Assembly (NCBI GenBank): GCA_028693775.1
Contig: JAQUUS010000076.1
Location: forward strand, 1-7,298
DNA: 7,298 nt
Reading direction: 5' to 3'
Origin: Alphaproteobacteria bacterium
GTDB lineage: Bacteria; Pseudomonadota; Alphaproteobacteria; UBA9219
Part shown: positions 6,042-7,298 of the stretch, piece after piece
Position numbering within the stretch: the first letter of the stretch is position 1
How the letters are laid out: each line of letters opens with the position of its first letter
Notes under the pieces: generated by a model
What the model was told of the DNA's origin: nothing
Databases searched by the model: none
Seen by the model: the letters and a program-made list of their open reading frames with translations, nothing else
Made by a program: the position numbers and the translations under genes

Positions 6042-7298
6042 CTATTTCATGAACATTTCCATATACCACAAGGGCTTAACGTTCGCCAGCGACAGGAAAA
6101 TGAGGAAAACAGAGACAATCCCGACCGCCATGAGACCGCCCGCCATCCCCACATCCTGCTGAAACGCATGCGGCATTTGAGGAAAACGTTTCCGAAGCGC
6201 GGCGCGAACGGAGAAATTCAACGCGCCCCAGCCCAGCGCCATGACAATGGCCAGAATCATGAGATCGATCCCGAGCGCTTCCGCATAATTCGAACCATGC
6301 GTCAGGCGCGCTTCCAGACCCATGCCATAAAATGCATGGTAGAATATTCCGGCTCCTGCGATACAGGCGGCCGACACAATCGACCGGATTTTCAACGTCG
6401 CATATTTCACCGCCAGCCTCATATCGGCAATCAGCTTTTCGATTGCTCCGGGCGACAGGCCAAACGGATAGTCCCTTCGCACCCGTTTTTCGCTCGCGCT
6501 GTGGGCAAGCACCAAAGCGAGGAGTTCTTTCATCACTCTCGGCTTCAAGGCGTCTTCCAAATCTCGACGGCCCAAAGCCGCCGCGTGCAGCTTCTCCATC
6601 CACGGCTCGAGCACCGGATCGAGAAAATTGGGCACTCCGACCAGCACGCATCGCTTTCCGACCGCAGAAACAATGGCTTTTTTGATCCCGAAATTGATTT
6701 TCATTTCGGCATACGGAATATCCACTTTGTACGAAAGAATGGGGATCGGCTTGCCCGGCGACAGCTCTTCGAGCTCCTTCTTCGTGACGCCGCCGGTCGA
6801 AATATCGGCATGGCCTTTGCCGAGATTGACAAGGCCGATACGGTCGAACCCTTTTCTGAGCCCGCTCGGCAAATTTTCGTACGACAATTTAAAATGAGTC
6901 TCGGCCGCGCACGCCACCTCGACTTCCTGCGTCATCGCGCCCGTTCCCTTGCAGGCCTTGCACGAAACAGCCAGAGTTCCGCCGCAGACAGGGCAGACAA
7001 TGGAGCCTCGCAACTGGCATTTCCGGCAGTTCGCATAGCGCGTTCCGTTGCAGGTCGGACATGGATGCCCTTGATGGTGAGGGTCTTCCCCCCGGCCAAG
7101 ACAATAATAGCAAAGCTCCCGGCCCAGCCCCTGACATTGAGGACATGCAATCGCCCCCCGTCCCATGCAGGCCCCGCAAGGCACGCCTTTTTGGCCGTTG
7201 CAGGCAGGGCACGGCTGCGAACACGCAAAAAATGCCGCTTTTTCCGGCAACGTGACCTTCGCCGATTCCAGTCCGAACCCTCGGCTTTCGTGCTCGTT
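6042..7298 (-). CDS. Membrane-anchored protein with eight DnaJ-type CxxC motifs, 5' end cut by window edge
   Basis: The frame is open from the right edge to TAG (complement of 6042-6044), 418 visible residues. Numbering below starts at the TTG at complement 7248-7250. CxxC pairs begin at residues 14, 25, 36, 47, 64, 75, 86 and 97. Each resembles the DnaJ zinc-centre motif CxxCxGxG, and four of the eight match it fully. Such motifs bind zinc and in DnaJ assist chaperone or disulfide activity. A mixed middle domain (about 110-285) is unrecognised. Three predicted membrane helices follow (about 288-310, 325-345, 368-390); the Arg/Lys-rich loop after helix 2 suggests a cytosolic Cys-rich part. 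No J-domain or HPD motif is visible. TTG 7248-7250 has GAAGG 5 nt upstream and could be the start. However, 16 further codons to the edge contain no stop and look coding, so I treat the gene as partial. It lies 65 nt upstream of ychF on the same strand. Function unknown; a redox, chaperone or membrane-scaffold role is inference. Confidence 0.85.
   Translation of the reverse strand, partial: NEHESRGFGLESAKVTLPEKAAFFACSQPCPACNGQKGVPCGACMGRGAIACPQCQGLGRELCYYCLGRGEDPHHQGHPCPTCNGTRYANCRKCQLRGSIVCPVCGGTLAVSCKACKGTGAMTQEVEVACAAETHFKLSYENLPSGLRKGFDRIGLVNLGKGHADISTGGVTKKELEELSPGKPIPILSYKVDIPYAEMKINFGIKKAIVSAVGKRCVLVGVPNFLDPVLEPWMEKLHAAALGRRDLEDALKPRVMKELLALVLAHSASEKRVRRDYPFGLSPGAIEKLIADMRLAVKYATLKIRSIVSAACIAGAGIFYHAFYGMGLEARLTHGSNYAEALGIDLMILAIVMALGWGALNFSVRAALRKRFPQMPHAFQQDVGMAGGLMAVGIVSVFLIFLSLANVKPLWYMEMFMK

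Noticed and set aside
5977..6069. Longer N-terminus for YchF starting at complement 6067-6069
   Set aside because: It would add 31 unconserved residues, overlap the end of the preceding gene and cover the promoter. The family N-terminus and AAGGA site fit the start at 5976.
4891..6162. 423-codon open frame on the plus strand across ychF
   Set aside because: It is codon-aligned antisense to ychF, with an Arg/Phe/Leu-rich shadow composition. ychF is beyond doubt.

Overview
The window reads as ordinary chromosome of an alphaproteobacterium, probably uncultured. The evidence is the FtsH protein, whose AAA core and N-terminus match the alphaproteobacterial type closely, moderately GC-rich coding sequence, and two promoter-like sequences with the -10 octamer CTATATCC in the alphaproteobacterial CTTGAC-N17-CTATAT style. 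No species can be named. There is no insertion sequence, phage gene, tRNA, rRNA or CRISPR array.

Layout, left to right. 2-205 (+) is the 3' end of a small hydrophobic membrane protein. 214-657 (-) is an unrecognised 147-residue protein, tail to tail with it. 658-926 is an AT-rich divergent intergenic region with an 11-bp direct repeat, a promoter and a GC hairpin, all leading into ftsH. 927-2855 (+) is ftsH, the membrane AAA+ zinc protease. 2867-3367 (+) is a small membrane protein 11 nt behind it. 3423-4178 (-) is yebC, with a 9-bp inverted repeat that covers its start codon. 4320-4871 (+) is an RBBP9/YdeN-type serine hydrolase. 4873-5976 (-) is ychF, whose stop lies 1 nt from the hydrolase stop. 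6042-7298 (-) is a membrane-anchored protein with eight CxxC motifs, cut by the right edge of the window.

The recognisable genes concern protein quality control and translation: FtsH (membrane proteolysis), YebC/TACO1 family (ribosome-associated), YchF (ribosome-binding ATPase), and a DnaJ-type zinc-centre protein that may be a redox or chaperone factor. They do not form one operon. Genes alternate in strand, and only ftsH with its follower, and possibly the Cys-rich gene with ychF, are co-directional neighbours.

The most unusual item is the Cys-rich protein. Its eight CxxC motifs fall in two blocks of four with an exact 11-residue period, joined through a His-containing linker and followed by a middle domain and three predicted membrane helices. 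The spacing differs from that of DnaJ itself. I see no convincing new multi-gene system.
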